From positions 310,001-374,000 of the forward strand of contig NZ_JAPDNT010000002.1 in assembly GCF_025989185.1 (NCBI RefSeq): DNA of 64,000 nucleotides. The letters are read 5' to 3'. Shown piece after piece: positions 35,807 to 44,113 of this stretch (positions within the stretch are counted from its first letter, which is position 1; every line of letters starts with the position of its first letter). Under the pieces are notes generated by a model. That model had not been told where the DNA came from, made no database searches, and saw nothing but the letters and a program-made list of their open reading frames with translations. This stretch comes from Limobrevibacterium gyesilva (GTDB lineage Bacteria > Pseudomonadota > Alphaproteobacteria > Acetobacterales > Acetobacteraceae). A program made the translations under genes and the position numbers.

Positions 35807-37305
35807 CAGATCCTCTCGATCGCCGGCCGCGGTCCGTCCGTCAGCCGGTAGCGCGCCTGCAACTCCGCCAGCAATTGCCGGCGGACCATCTTGCCCTGGC
35901 CGTTGCGCGGCAGCGCGTCTACGGCGACATAGAAGCGCGGCCGCTTGAACGGCGCCAGCCCCGCACAGGTCGCGCGCGCCGCCGCCTCCCATCCGTCGGG
36001 CGGGTTCTCGGCCACCGCGATGATGATCTCGCCCCAGTACTCCGAGGGGAAGCCGACCACGGCAATCTCGCTGCCGGGCGCGGCGGGGGCCGCGGTGCGC
36101 TCGATCTCCTGCGGATACACCTTGTAGCCGCCGGTCTTCATGGCGTCCGACAGCCGGGCGGTCAGGAACAGCCGCCCATGTGCGTCGATCTCGCCGATAT
36201 CGCCGGTGGCGTGGAAGCCGTCCGCGCGCCAGGAATGGAAGCCGGACGCGTCGATCCAGCCCTCGGACATGTGCTGGGCGCGGATCAGCACTTCGCCGTC
36301 CTCGATCGCGAGTTCGACACCGGCGGCGGGCCAGCCGACGCAGCTGCGGCCGTCATGGCCGCCGCCGGCGGCGTAGTAGGCGTCGGTGGCCGCTTGCTGC
36401 AGCACGGTGATCGGGTTGAAGACCTCGCTCTTGCCGTAGGTCAGCCGAACGACCGGGCCGAACATGGCGCGCACGCGTTCATACAGCAGCGGCGGCAACG
36501 GCGCGGTACCGGTGAAGATCGTGCGTACGCCTGGGAAGTGGCGTCCAGCGAACGCGACCGTCAGTTTCGCCAGAACGGTGGGCGCGGCGAACAGACCTTC
36601 CGGCGCGCCGTCCGCCAGCAGCTTTTCCACCCGGTCGGGCTGGACCCCGTCCAGCAGCACGGCCTCGCCGCCCTGGTCCAGCCAGGCGAAGGTCTGCAGC
36701 GAGGCGCCGTGCGCGAACGGCGTCATCATCAGCATGCGGCTGCCCGGCCCCGGCAGCCATGGCAGGCTCGCCTGCAGCAGCAGGTTGGCGAGGAAGCGGG
36801 CGCGCTGGCTGTAGACGATCGCCTTCGGCAGGCCCGTGGTGCCGGAGGTGAAGGCAAGCCGGCCGGGCAACTCCGATGCGACGGACGGGAAGCGCGATGC
36901 CGCCAGGGGTTCCGGCGCGACGTTCTCCATGACATGCACGGACAGGCCGAGATCGCCGAACAGGGCCGCGTGCTCGCGCCCGCATACGACGTGGCGGCAT
37001 CCCGCCAGGCCCAGCGCCCCGGCCAGCTCGGCTTCGGTGTACGAGATGTTCAGCGGCGTTTCCGCCGCGCCCGCCAGCTGCGTGCCGTAGGCAGCGGACA
37101 CCGCCGCCCTGCCGTTGCGCAGGAACGTCGCCACATGTTCGCCCGGCCGCACCCCGGCTTCGATCAACCGCCGGCCGAGCCCGGCAGCGGCGGCGAAGAC
37201 CTCGGCATAGGTGGCGTCTCCCGCGGCGTCGCGGACGGCGACGCGCGGGCCAAAGCGGTGCACCAGTGTCGCCTGCACGGCGCCCCAGTTGATCAGCGGC
37301 ATCAT
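35806..37305 (-). CDS. AMP-binding acyl-CoA synthetase
   Basis: Predicted acid-CoA ligase of the ANL superfamily, 499 residues from the chosen start. The P-loop signature is LAFTSGTTGLPKAIVYSQRA. RLTYGKSEVF covers the YGxTE-like motif in variant form. FHATGDIGEIDAHGRLFLTA is the hinge region. The C-terminal domain has KTGGYKVYPQEIERT and ends near DALPRNGQGKMVRRQL with the catalytic Lys of the A10 motif. The ATG at 37305 is preferred because the longer start at 37392 would overlap the divergent crotonase gene. No strong ribosome site is seen, so this start is uncertain. Confidence 0.88.
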   Translation of the reverse strand: MMPLINWGAVQATLVHRFGPRVAVRDAAGDATYAEVFAAAAGLGRRLIEAGVRPGEHVATFLRNGRAAVSAAYGTQLAGAAETPLNISYTEAELAGALGLAGCRHVVCGREHAALFGDLGLSVHVMENVAPEPLAASRFPSVASELPGRLAFTSGTTGLPKAIVYSQRARFLANLLLQASLPWLPGPGSRMLMMTPFAHGASLQTFAWLDQGGEAVLLDGVQPDRVEKLLADGAPEGLFAAPTVLAKLTVAFAGRHFPGVRTIFTGTAPLPPLLYERVRAMFGPVVRLTYGKSEVFNPITVLQQAATDAYYAAGGGHDGRSCVGWPAAGVELAIEDGEVLIRAQHMSEGWIDASGFHSWRADGFHATGDIGEIDAHGRLFLTARLSDAMKTGGYKVYPQEIERTAAPAAPGSEIAVVGFPSEYWGEIIIAVAENPPDGWEAAARATCAGLAPFKRPRFYVAVDALPRNGQGKMVRRQLLAELQARYRLTDGPRPAIERI

Positions 37306-37312
37306 TTGCGCG

Positions 37313-37324
37313 TGAATCGTTTCA
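37313..37324. promoter_or_regulatory. candidate LacI-type operator O1
   Basis: TGAATCGTTTCA lies in the 80-bp spacer between the divergent acyl-CoA synthetase/CoA-transferase operon and the crotonase/lyase/PrpD operon. It matches the palindrome TGAAACGTTTCA at 11 of 12 positions. Two other 11/12 copies flank the LacI-family gene 4.4-5.5 kb away. LacI/GalR proteins bind such palindromes with a central CG. Binding is inferred. Confidence 0.6.
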
Positions 37325-37385
37325 TTGACGGCGATTCCTAGGCCCGGTAGCCTTTGCGCGCAACCGACGGGAAGCGCCCGATACG

Positions 37386-38189
37386 ATGCCATTCGAAATC
37401 CGCGAATACGAAACGGTGCACCTGCAGGAAGCGGCCGAGCATGTGCTGCAGGTCACGCTGAACCGGCCTCACGTGTCCAACGCCATGAACACGCAGATGG
37501 GCCTCGACATGCGGGCGGTGTTCGACGGGCTGTGCGCCGACCCCGCCGCGTATCGCTGCATCATCCTGACCGGCGCCGGCGAGAAGGCGTTCTGTGCGGG
37601 GGGCGACCTGAAGCAGCGCAACGGCATGACCGACGAAGCATGGCAGGCGCAGCATCTGGTCTTCGAGCGCCAGGTGCGCGCGATGCTCGCCTGCCCGATC
37701 CCGATGATCGCGGCCGTGAACGGCGCGGCCTATGCCGGCGGGCTGGAGATGACGCTGTGCTGCGACTTCGCCTATGCCGCCACCCATGCCCGCTTCGCGC
37801 TGACCGAGGTGACGCTGGGCATCATGCCCGGCGCCGGCGGCACGCAGAACCTGCCGCGCACCGTGGGCGTTCGCCGCGCCAAGGAGATCCTGCTGACCGG
37901 CCGCCCGTTCGACGCGCAGCAGGCGCTGGACTGGGGGCTGGTGAACAGGCTGTGCGCCCCTGACCGGTTGATGGCCGACGTGCTGGACACCGCCACCCGC
38001 ATCGCCGGCAACGCACCCTTGTCCACGCGCCAGATCAAGCATTCCGTGAATGTCGGCATGCAGATGGATCTCGCCAGCGCGCTGATGTTCGAGATCGAGG
38101 CCTATAACCGCATGGTTCCGACCGAGGATCGCCTGGAAGGCGTGCGGGCCTTCAATGAGAAACGCAAGCCGGTGTTCAGGGGGCGCTGA
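37386..38189 (+). CDS. enoyl-CoA hydratase
   Basis: A canonical 267-residue crotonase. The first oxyanion-hole stretch is KAFCAGGDLKQRNGM. NGAAYAGGLEMTLCCDFAYA carries the first catalytic Glu, and LTEVTLGIMPGAGGTQNLPR the second, with the normal GAGGT loop. The C-terminal helix reads VRAFNEKRKPVFRG. It probably hydrates a 2-enoyl-CoA of a branched or dicarboxylic acid, given the HMG-CoA-lyase-like gene 2 bp downstream. It starts a three-gene operon divergent from the acyl-CoA synthetase, with operator O1 between them. Confidence 0.93.
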   Translation: MPFEIREYETVHLQEAAEHVLQVTLNRPHVSNAMNTQMGLDMRAVFDGLCADPAAYRCIILTGAGEKAFCAGGDLKQRNGMTDEAWQAQHLVFERQVRAMLACPIPMIAAVNGAAYAGGLEMTLCCDFAYAATHARFALTEVTLGIMPGAGGTQNLPRTVGVRRAKEILLTGRPFDAQQALDWGLVNRLCAPDRLMADVLDTATRIAGNAPLSTRQIKHSVNVGMQMDLASALMFEIEAYNRMVPTEDRLEGVRAFNEKRKPVFRGR

Positions 38190-38191
38190 CC

Positions 38192-39136
38192 ATGCACCAT
38201 GTTGTGTTGCGCGAAGTGGGATTGCGCGACGGGCTGCAGAGCCTGGCGCAGTTCATGCCGACGGCGGCCAAGTGCGCCTGGATCGCCGCCGAACATGCAG
38301 CGGGCGTCAACGAGATCGAGGTTTCCTCGTTCGTGCCGCCGAAGCTGCTGCCGCAATTCGCGGATGCCGAGCAGGTGGTGCAATACGCCCTCACCCTCCC
38401 TGGCCTCACCGTCTCCGCACTGATCCCGAACCTGCGCGGCGCCGAGCGCGGGCTGGCGCTGGGCGTGCACAAGCTGAACTACGTGCTGTCGGCCAGCGAG
38501 AGTCACAACCGCAACAATGTGCGCCGGAGCACGCAGGAAAGCGTGGATGATTTCGCCCGCATCGTCGCGGCCGCGCGTGGCGCCGCGAACCGCCCGATCC
38601 TGTGCGCGGGCCTCGCCACCAGCTTCGGCTGCACGATCGAGGGCGCCGTCGACGAGGATCGTGTGCGTCGCCTGGCCGGCGAGCTTGCTGCCGCGGGGGC
38701 GGACGAACTGGTGCTGGCGGATACCGTCGGCTACGGCGATCCGGCCGCCGTCCGCCGGGTGTTCGCAGCGGTGAAGCAGGAAGTTGGCGACATGGTCGTC
38801 GGCGCGCATTTCCACGACACGCGCGGCCTGGGCATCGCCAATGTGCAGGCGGCGCTGGAGATGGGCGTCCGGCATTTCGACGCGTCGCTGGCCGGACTGG
38901 GCGGCTGCCCGTTCGCGCCGGGGGCCACCGGCAACATCGTCACCGAGGACACCGCCTTCCTGTGCGAGACGCTGGGCTACGACACCGGCATCGACATCGA
39001 GAGGTTGGTGCGGGTGCGGCCGATCCTGGCGGCGAACCTGCAGGATACAGCGCTGCTCGGGAACCTCGCCAAGGCGGGCTTGCCGAAGCATTTCGTGCCC
39101 GCACGCCAGCGCGCACAGACGGAGGCCGCACAATGA
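38192..39136 (+). CDS. hydroxymethylglutaryl-CoA lyase-like enzyme
   Basis: TIM-barrel lyase of the HMGL-like family, 314 residues, cleaving a 3-hydroxy-3-methyl acyl-CoA type substrate to acetyl-CoA and a keto acid. The catalytic REVGLRDGLQ is at residues 7-16, EVSSFVPPKLLPQFADAEQV near 44, the metal-binding HFHDTRGLGIAN near 206, and the flexible active-site loop GLGGCPFAPGATGN with the essential Cys near 233. Such proteins also act on HMG-like dicarboxylic CoA esters. The gap to the crotonase is 2 bp, and its stop overlaps the PrpD-like gene by 4 bp. Confidence 0.92.
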   Translation: MHHVVLREVGLRDGLQSLAQFMPTAAKCAWIAAEHAAGVNEIEVSSFVPPKLLPQFADAEQVVQYALTLPGLTVSALIPNLRGAERGLALGVHKLNYVLSASESHNRNNVRRSTQESVDDFARIVAAARGAANRPILCAGLATSFGCTIEGAVDEDRVRRLAGELAAAGADELVLADTVGYGDPAAVRRVFAAVKQEVGDMVVGAHFHDTRGLGIANVQAALEMGVRHFDASLAGLGGCPFAPGATGNIVTEDTAFLCETLGYDTGIDIERLVRVRPILAANLQDTALLGNLAKAGLPKHFVPARQRAQTEAAQ

Positions 39137-40512
39137 GCACCACCGACGGACTGACCCGCGAGATCGCGCGCCGCGCCCTCGCCGTGCGGCATGCAGATCT
39201 GCCGGACGACATCCGCATGCTCGCGCGCCAATGCGTGCTCGATACGCTCGGTGCGGCCATCGCGGGCCGGGATGATTCGCTGACGCGCATTCTTGCGGAA
39301 GAACTGGCCGAGCAAGGTGGCGCGCCGGCCGCCGGGATTATCGGCAGCGCCCTGCGGCTGCCCACGCTGTCGGCGGCGCTGCTGAACGGCACGGCATCGC
39401 ATGCGCTCGACTACGACGACGTGAACCTGTTCATGCCCGGGCATCCGTCGGTCGCCGTGCTGCCGGCGGTGCTGGCCCTCGCCGAGGAGCGCGGTGCCGG
39501 TGGGGCGGCCGTGATCGCCGCGTTCGTGGCCGGCTATGAGACCGCATGCCGCGTCGGCAAGCTGCTCGCGCCCGGCCATTATGACGGCCTGGGCTTCCAT
39601 GCCACCGGCACGGTCGGCACGTTCGGCGCCGCCGCCGGCTGCGCGCATCTGCTCGGGCTCGATTTGGAAAAGACCGTGCACGCGCTGGGCATCGCCGCCA
39701 CCCAGGCGGCCGGGCTGAAATCCATGTTCGGAACCATGTGCAAGCCGCTGCACGCCGGCCGCGCGGCCTATAACGGGCTGCTCGCCGCCCGGCTGGCGGC
39801 ACGCGGCTTCACAGCGCGGCCGGACAGCCTGGAATGCGCCCAGGGCTTCGCGCGCACCCACAGTCCGGACTTCAACCCCAGCGCGGCACTGGATGACCCC
39901 GCCGGGGGTTGGCACATCCGCCACAACCTGTTCAAGTATCATGCTGCCTGCTACCTCACCCATGCCGGTATCGAGGCCGCCCGGACGCTGCGCGAGGCGC
40001 ATCATGTGGCGCCTGACGCGATTGCCGCCATCACCCTTCGTGTCGACAAGGCCACCGATCGCGTCTGCAACATCGCCGAACCGCGCACCGGCCTGGAGGC
40101 GAAGTTCAGCCTGCGGCTGACCACCGCGATGGCACTGGCCGGCCGCGACACCGGACGGCTGGACGCCTACAACGAGACCACGGCCACCGACCCCACGCTG
40201 GTGGCACTGCGCGACCGTGTGGTGGTGGATTTCCAGTCCGGCTGGCCCACCACACGTGCAGAAGTCGACATCCGCCTCGCGGATCAGACCACGCTGCGCG
40301 CCGTCCATGATTCCGGCGTCCCGGCCGCCGATATTCCCGAGCAGGGCCGCCGCCTGGAGGAGAAGTTCCTGGGCCTCGTCACCCCCGTGCTGGGCGATTC
40401 GCGCGCGCCGGCGCTGGTGGATGCCATCGCGGGGATGGAGGACGCGCCCTCCCTGTCCGCCATCTCGACGCTGTGGGTTCCCGAGGGAACCGCACGGCAG
40501 GCCGCCGAATAA
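39133..40512 (+). CDS. MmgE/PrpD family protein
   Basis: A 459-residue protein of the MmgE/PrpD family (2-methylcitrate dehydratase, cis-aconitate decarboxylase and relatives). Landmarks are ARQCVLDTLGAAIAG, then NGTASHALDYDDVN with MPGHPSVAVLPAVLALAEE, YETACRVGKLLAPGHYDGLG, FHATGTVGTFGAAAGCAHLL, and LKSMFGTMCKPLHAGRAAYN. The family acts on tricarboxylic acids or relatives by dehydration or decarboxylation. It is the third gene of the crotonase-lyase operon (ATGA overlap). Prp partners (prpB, prpC) are absent, so it is not the methylcitrate cycle. Confidence 0.9.
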   Translation: MSTTDGLTREIARRALAVRHADLPDDIRMLARQCVLDTLGAAIAGRDDSLTRILAEELAEQGGAPAAGIIGSALRLPTLSAALLNGTASHALDYDDVNLFMPGHPSVAVLPAVLALAEERGAGGAAVIAAFVAGYETACRVGKLLAPGHYDGLGFHATGTVGTFGAAAGCAHLLGLDLEKTVHALGIAATQAAGLKSMFGTMCKPLHAGRAAYNGLLAARLAARGFTARPDSLECAQGFARTHSPDFNPSAALDDPAGGWHIRHNLFKYHAACYLTHAGIEAARTLREAHHVAPDAIAAITLRVDKATDRVCNIAEPRTGLEAKFSLRLTTAMALAGRDTGRLDAYNETTATDPTLVALRDRVVVDFQSGWPTTRAEVDIRLADQTTLRAVHDSGVPAADIPEQGRRLEEKFLGLVTPVLGDSRAPALVDAIAGMEDAPSLSAISTLWVPEGTARQAAE

Positions 40513-40535
40513 TCGCCGGCGCAGTCCACGGCGGA

Positions 40536-41714
40536 TCAATAGCTGCGCGGCATCCCCAGCACGTGCCGGCCGACGAAGGCCAGCACGAGGTTGGTGGAGA
40601 TCGGGGCGATCTGGTACAGCCGCGCTTCGCGCCATTTCCGTTCGATGTCGTATTCGCGGGCATAGCTGAAGCCGCCATGCGTCTGCATGGCTGCCTCGGC
40701 CGCTTTCCACGTCGCTTCGGAGGCGAGCATCTTCGCGATGTTCGCGTCCGCACCGCATTCCTTGCCGCCCTCGAACAGCGCCGCCGCGCGCCGGCAGATC
40801 ATGTCGGCGGCTTCCAGCTCTGCCCAGGCGCGTGCGATCGGGAACTGGATCGCCTGGTTCTGCCCGATCGGCCGGCCGAACACATGGCGTTCGTTGGCAT
40901 AGGCGGTGGCCTTCTTCACGAACCACTTGCCGTCGCCCACGCATTCCGATGCCACCAGGATGCGCTCGGCATTCATGCCATCGAGGATGTAGCGGAAGCC
41001 GCGCCCCTCTTCGCCGATCAGGCTGTCGGCGGGAATGCGCAGATTGTCCATGAAGATCTCGGTGGTGTTGTGGTTGATCATCGCCTTGATGGGGTGGATC
41101 TCCAGGCCGTTGCCGCGGGCTGCGCGCAGATCAACCAGGAACACCGACAGTCCGTCCGACTTGCGCTTGACCTGATCGAGCGGCGTCGTGCGCGCCAACA
41201 GCAGCATCAGGTCGGAATGCGCGGCGCGGCTGGTCCAGACCTTCTGGCCGTTCACCACGTAATGCTCGCCGTCGCGCACCGCGCGGGTTCGCAGCGAGGT
41301 CGTGTCCGTGCCGCTGGTCGGCTCGGTCACGCCGAAGGCCTGCAGCCGCATCGCGCCTGAGGCAATCTTCGGGAGGTAATGCCGCTTCTGCGCCTCGCTG
41401 CCGTGCCGCAGCAGCGTGCCCATGATGTACATCTGCGCGTGGCCCTGGCTGGCCGTGCAGCCGCTGGCGTTGATCTCTTCCAGGATCACCGCGGCCGCGC
41501 GCAGCGGCAGCCCGGTGCCGCCATATTCCTCGGGGATCAGCGACGCCAGGAAGCCGGCTTCGGTCAGCTCGGTCACGAACGCCGTCGGGTACGCCTCCTG
41601 CTCCTCCAGCCCGCGCCAGTATTCGCCGGGATATTTCACGCAGATGCGCCGCACCGCTTCGCGCAGCTCGGGATAGTCCTCGCCCGCCGCCACCAGCGTC
41701 AGATCGTCGCCCAT
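40536..41714 (-). CDS. acyl-CoA dehydrogenase with IVD/LCAD-type catalytic Glu position
   Basis: A 392-residue FAD-dependent acyl-CoA dehydrogenase. It has IPEEYGGTGLPLRAAAVILE, the flavin-binding FGVTEPTSGTDTTSLRTRA and HYVVNGQKVWTSRAAHSDL, and GRPIGQNQAIQFPIARAWAE. The C-terminal motif that usually holds the base (IYEGTSEI) is here YQIAPISTNL (about 368-377), without Glu. Glu250 in GMNAERILVASECVG occupies the position used by isovaleryl- and long-chain-type enzymes. A branched substrate fits the neighbouring HMGL-like gene. It is convergent with prpD-like and divergent from the LacI gene. Confidence 0.9.
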   Translation of the reverse strand: MGDDLTLVAAGEDYPELREAVRRICVKYPGEYWRGLEEQEAYPTAFVTELTEAGFLASLIPEEYGGTGLPLRAAAVILEEINASGCTASQGHAQMYIMGTLLRHGSEAQKRHYLPKIASGAMRLQAFGVTEPTSGTDTTSLRTRAVRDGEHYVVNGQKVWTSRAAHSDLMLLLARTTPLDQVKRKSDGLSVFLVDLRAARGNGLEIHPIKAMINHNTTEIFMDNLRIPADSLIGEEGRGFRYILDGMNAERILVASECVGDGKWFVKKATAYANERHVFGRPIGQNQAIQFPIARAWAELEAADMICRRAAALFEGGKECGADANIAKMLASEATWKAAEAAMQTHGGFSYAREYDIERKWREARLYQIAPISTNLVLAFVGRHVLGMPRSY

Positions 41715-41770
41715 TTCCGCCCTCCGCTCTTCCGGACTTTTCCTAGCGAAGGCGCAGCGCTAGGGTCAAT

Positions 41771-41780
41771 GAAACGTTTC
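41771..41780. promoter_or_regulatory. candidate LacI-type operator O2
   Basis: The 10-bp perfect palindrome GAAACGTTTC lies between the divergent acyl-CoA dehydrogenase and LacI-family genes. The extended 12-mer (41770-41781) matches TGAAACGTTTCA at 11 positions. A second dyad, CCTAGCG-9 nt-CGCTAGG (41742-41764), lies just beside it. The pair could allow autoregulation of the LacI gene and control of the dehydrogenase gene. Binding is inferred. Confidence 0.65.
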
Positions 41781-41792
41781 CGGAAGAGGCGC

Positions 41793-42815
41793 ATGCGGCG
41801 CGTGACGATCAAGGACGTGGCGAAGGCCGCCGGCGTGTCGCTCGGCACGGCGTCGCGCGTCATCAACGCCAACACCTCGGTCGATCCCGCCATCCGCCGC
41901 AAGGTGCAGGACGCCATTGCCGCCCTGCGCTACCAGCCCGACGCCGTCGCGCAGTCGATGCGCCGGCGCTCCACCCGCACCATCGGCGCGATCGTGCGCG
42001 ACATCACCGTGCCGGCGCTGGCCAGCTTCGTGCAGGCAGCGCAGCAGGCACTGCATGACGAAGGCTACGCTCTGCTGATTGCCTGCTCCGGCGACCGGCG
42101 CGATCATGAGTTGGAGTTGCTGCGCCTGCTGTCGCAGCGCCGCATGGACGGCGTGATCATGACCACCGCGGCCGAGGACGACGCCGAGCTGGCAGCCGTG
42201 CGGGCCGCGCTGCCCATGCCCGTGGTCATGCTGGACCGCACCCCACCTGGCGCGTTCGATGCGCTGCTGCTCGACCATCGCGAGGGCATGCGGCAGGCGG
42301 TGGAGCATTTGCTGCGCCTTGGGCACCGCCGCATCGCGCTCATCACCGGCGCCACCGGCGTCCATCCCGCCCGCGCCCGCGTGCAAGGCTTCCGGGACGC
42401 GCATGCGGCCGCCGGCGTGGCCATCGACCCCACCTGCCTGCGCACCGGCAGCTTCACCGACCAGTCCGGGTTCCTCGAAGCCTCTGCCCTGCTCGGCCGC
42501 CCCGACCCGCCCACCGCCATTGTCGCCGGCGGCATCGACATGCTGTCCGGCGTGCTGCGCGCGATCCAGGCGCGTGGGTTCGCGGTGCCGCGCGACATCT
42601 CCGTCATCGGCTCGGCCGACACCGATCTCGCCATGCTGGCCTCGCCACCCGTCACCGTGGTGCGCTGGGACTATGCGGAGCTCGGCCGCGCCGGCGCGCG
42701 GCTGCTGATCGACCGGCTGTCCGGCGGCGCCGCCCTGCCGCCGCGGCAGATCCTTTTTCCTACCGAGTTCATCAGCCGCGGCAGCTGCGCTCCCCCCTCG
42801 CGACAGCATTGCTGA
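41793..42815 (+). CDS. LacI/GalR family transcriptional regulator
   Basis: A 340-residue regulator. The HTH is at the N-terminus (MRRVTIKDVAKAAGVSLGTA, then SRVINANTSVDPAIRRKVQD), followed by a hinge and the periplasmic-binding-like effector domain (RRSTRTIGAIVRDITVPALA, LLSQRRMDGVIMTT, GHRRIALITGATGVHPAR). The ATG at 41793 is preferred over 41769. It gives the usual LacI start, has GGAAG about 6 nt upstream, and leaves the palindrome at 41771-41780 in the untranslated leader. Operators on both sides of the gene and at 37313 suggest it controls the whole CoA island. The inducer is probably an acid or CoA ester (inference). Confidence 0.92.
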   Translation: MRRVTIKDVAKAAGVSLGTASRVINANTSVDPAIRRKVQDAIAALRYQPDAVAQSMRRRSTRTIGAIVRDITVPALASFVQAAQQALHDEGYALLIACSGDRRDHELELLRLLSQRRMDGVIMTTAAEDDAELAAVRAALPMPVVMLDRTPPGAFDALLLDHREGMRQAVEHLLRLGHRRIALITGATGVHPARARVQGFRDAHAAAGVAIDPTCLRTGSFTDQSGFLEASALLGRPDPPTAIVAGGIDMLSGVLRAIQARGFAVPRDISVIGSADTDLAMLASPPVTVVRWDYAELGRAGARLLIDRLSGGAALPPRQILFPTEFISRGSCAPPSRQHC

Positions 42816-42823
42816 AACGTTTC
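42814..42823. promoter_or_regulatory. candidate LacI-type operator O3
   Basis: A second perfect copy of GAAACGTTTC, overlapping the LacI stop codon and ending 16 bp before the ATG of the second CoA-transferase. The 12-mer 42813-42824 matches TGAAACGTTTCA at 11 positions. Its place suggests separate, regulated transcription of that gene or a roadblock to read-through from the regulator gene. Binding is inferred. Confidence 0.6.
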
Positions 42824-42839
42824 TTTCGGAGACATCGAT

Positions 42840-43973
42840 ATGGCGACACCGCGCCCGCTGGCCGGCCTGAAGGTGCTGGAAATCGGCCACTCCATCGCAG
42901 CTCCTTATGCCGGCATGATTCTGGGCGAGCTCGGAGCGGACGTGGTCAAGCTGGAGAATCCCGGCGGCGGCGACTATGCGCGCGGCTGGGGCCCGCCGTT
43001 CTCGCTCGGCACCGCGACCATGTTCCAGGCGATGAACCGCGCCAAGCGCGGCATCGCCGTGGATCTGAAGGACACAGCGCAGCGCACCCGTCTGCGCCGG
43101 CTGATCATCGACGACATGGACGTGGTTCTGCACAACCTCAAGCCCGGCGCGCTCGACCGCCTCGGGCTCGGCGCCGAAGGCCTGCTGGCCGACAAGCCTG
43201 CGCTGATCTTCTGCAATATCGGTGCATTCGGCGCGCGTGGCCCGCTGAAGCACCGGCCGGGCTACGACCCGTTGATGCAGGCTTTCGGCGGCCTGATGTC
43301 CATGCTCGGCGAGGATGGCCGGCCACCCGTGCGCGTGTCTGTCTCCATCATGGACCTGGCCACGGGCATGTGGTCCGTCATCGGCATCCTGGCGGCCCAG
43401 GCCGAACGCCAGCGCACCGGCAAGGGCGGCATCATCGACGCCTCCCTGTTCGAGACCTCCTGCGCCTGGATGGGCATTCCCATCGCCTCCTATCTCGCGT
43501 CCGGCAAGCTGCCGGCGCGCGCCGGGTCCGGCGTGCAGGAGATCGTGCCGTACCAGGCCTACGCGGCGACCGACGGCTACATCATGGTTGCCGCGGGCAA
43601 TGACGGGCTGTTCCGCAGGCTCTGCGGCGCGCTGCACCGCCCCGACCTCGCCGCCGACCCGCGCTTCGAGACGAATGCCGGCCGGGTTGCCCATCGCCCG
43701 GAACTGATCGGCCAGCTCGCCCAGGAATTCGCGCGCGACGGCGTTGCCGCCTGGGTCGCGAAACTGGAAGCCGTCGGCGTCCCCAGCGGTCCCGTGCAGA
43801 CACTCGATCAGGTGGTTGGGCATCCGCAGACCGAGGCAATGGGCATGCTGCAGACCGGCCCCGAAGGCGGCCTGCGCACCATGGGCCTGCCGCTGAGCTT
43901 CGACGGCGTGCGTCCGCCGTATGAGCGCATGGCTCCGGCGCTCGGCGCGCACAATGCGGAGGTTCTTGGATAA
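42840..43973 (+). CDS. CaiB/BaiF family (class III) CoA-transferase, second copy
   Basis: A 377-residue family III CoA-transferase. The N-terminus has LAGLKVLEIGHSIAAPYAGM and GADVVKLENPGGGDYARGWG. FCNIGAFGARGPLKHRPGYD precedes the probable catalytic Asp172 in VSIMDLATGMWSVIG. The C-terminal region GVPSGPVQTLDQVVGHPQTE is typical of the succinyl-CoA-using branch. It is clearly diverged from the first copy at 34586, so the two may act on different acids or in forward and final CoA recycling. GGAGA lies upstream, and operator O3 is 16 bp before its start. Confidence 0.92.
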   Translation: MATPRPLAGLKVLEIGHSIAAPYAGMILGELGADVVKLENPGGGDYARGWGPPFSLGTATMFQAMNRAKRGIAVDLKDTAQRTRLRRLIIDDMDVVLHNLKPGALDRLGLGAEGLLADKPALIFCNIGAFGARGPLKHRPGYDPLMQAFGGLMSMLGEDGRPPVRVSVSIMDLATGMWSVIGILAAQAERQRTGKGGIIDASLFETSCAWMGIPIASYLASGKLPARAGSGVQEIVPYQAYAATDGYIMVAAGNDGLFRRLCGALHRPDLAADPRFETNAGRVAHRPELIGQLAQEFARDGVAAWVAKLEAVGVPSGPVQTLDQVVGHPQTEAMGMLQTGPEGGLRTMGLPLSFDGVRPPYERMAPALGAHNAEVLG

Positions 43974-43995
43974 CAACTTCGCCTGTCCGGGTCAG

Positions 43996-44018
43996 ACAAC
44001 CCACCGCGGCCGGGTTGT
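43996..44018. other. short inverted repeat after second CoA-transferase
   Basis: ACAACCC (43996-44002) and GGGTTGT (44012-44018) form a 7-bp stem with a 9-nt loop, 23 bp after the stop. No T-run follows. It is a weak candidate for a transcription end before the YidB-like gene. Nothing else is recognised in the 140-bp spacer 43974-44113. Confidence 0.3.
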
Positions 44019-44113
44019 AGTCCGGTCCGGCCACGCATATCTCGAATCAGGCAGGAGGTAAGCCTGGTTGTATCAGCGCTCCTGCCCCCGACGACCGTTG
44101 AAGGAGGCCGTGA

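Noticed and set aside
39133-40512. Methylcitrate-cycle assignment of the PrpD-like gene
   Set aside because: No prpB or prpC is near, and the neighbours belong to another CoA pathway.
41769-41792. Earlier ATG for the LacI regulator
   Set aside because: It would place the operator palindrome in the coding region and add KRFRKRR before the conserved start. The ATG at 41793 has a better ribosome site.
41766-43976. 736-codon minus-strand open frame
   Set aside because: It is the complement of the LacI and CoA-transferase genes and has no family motif.
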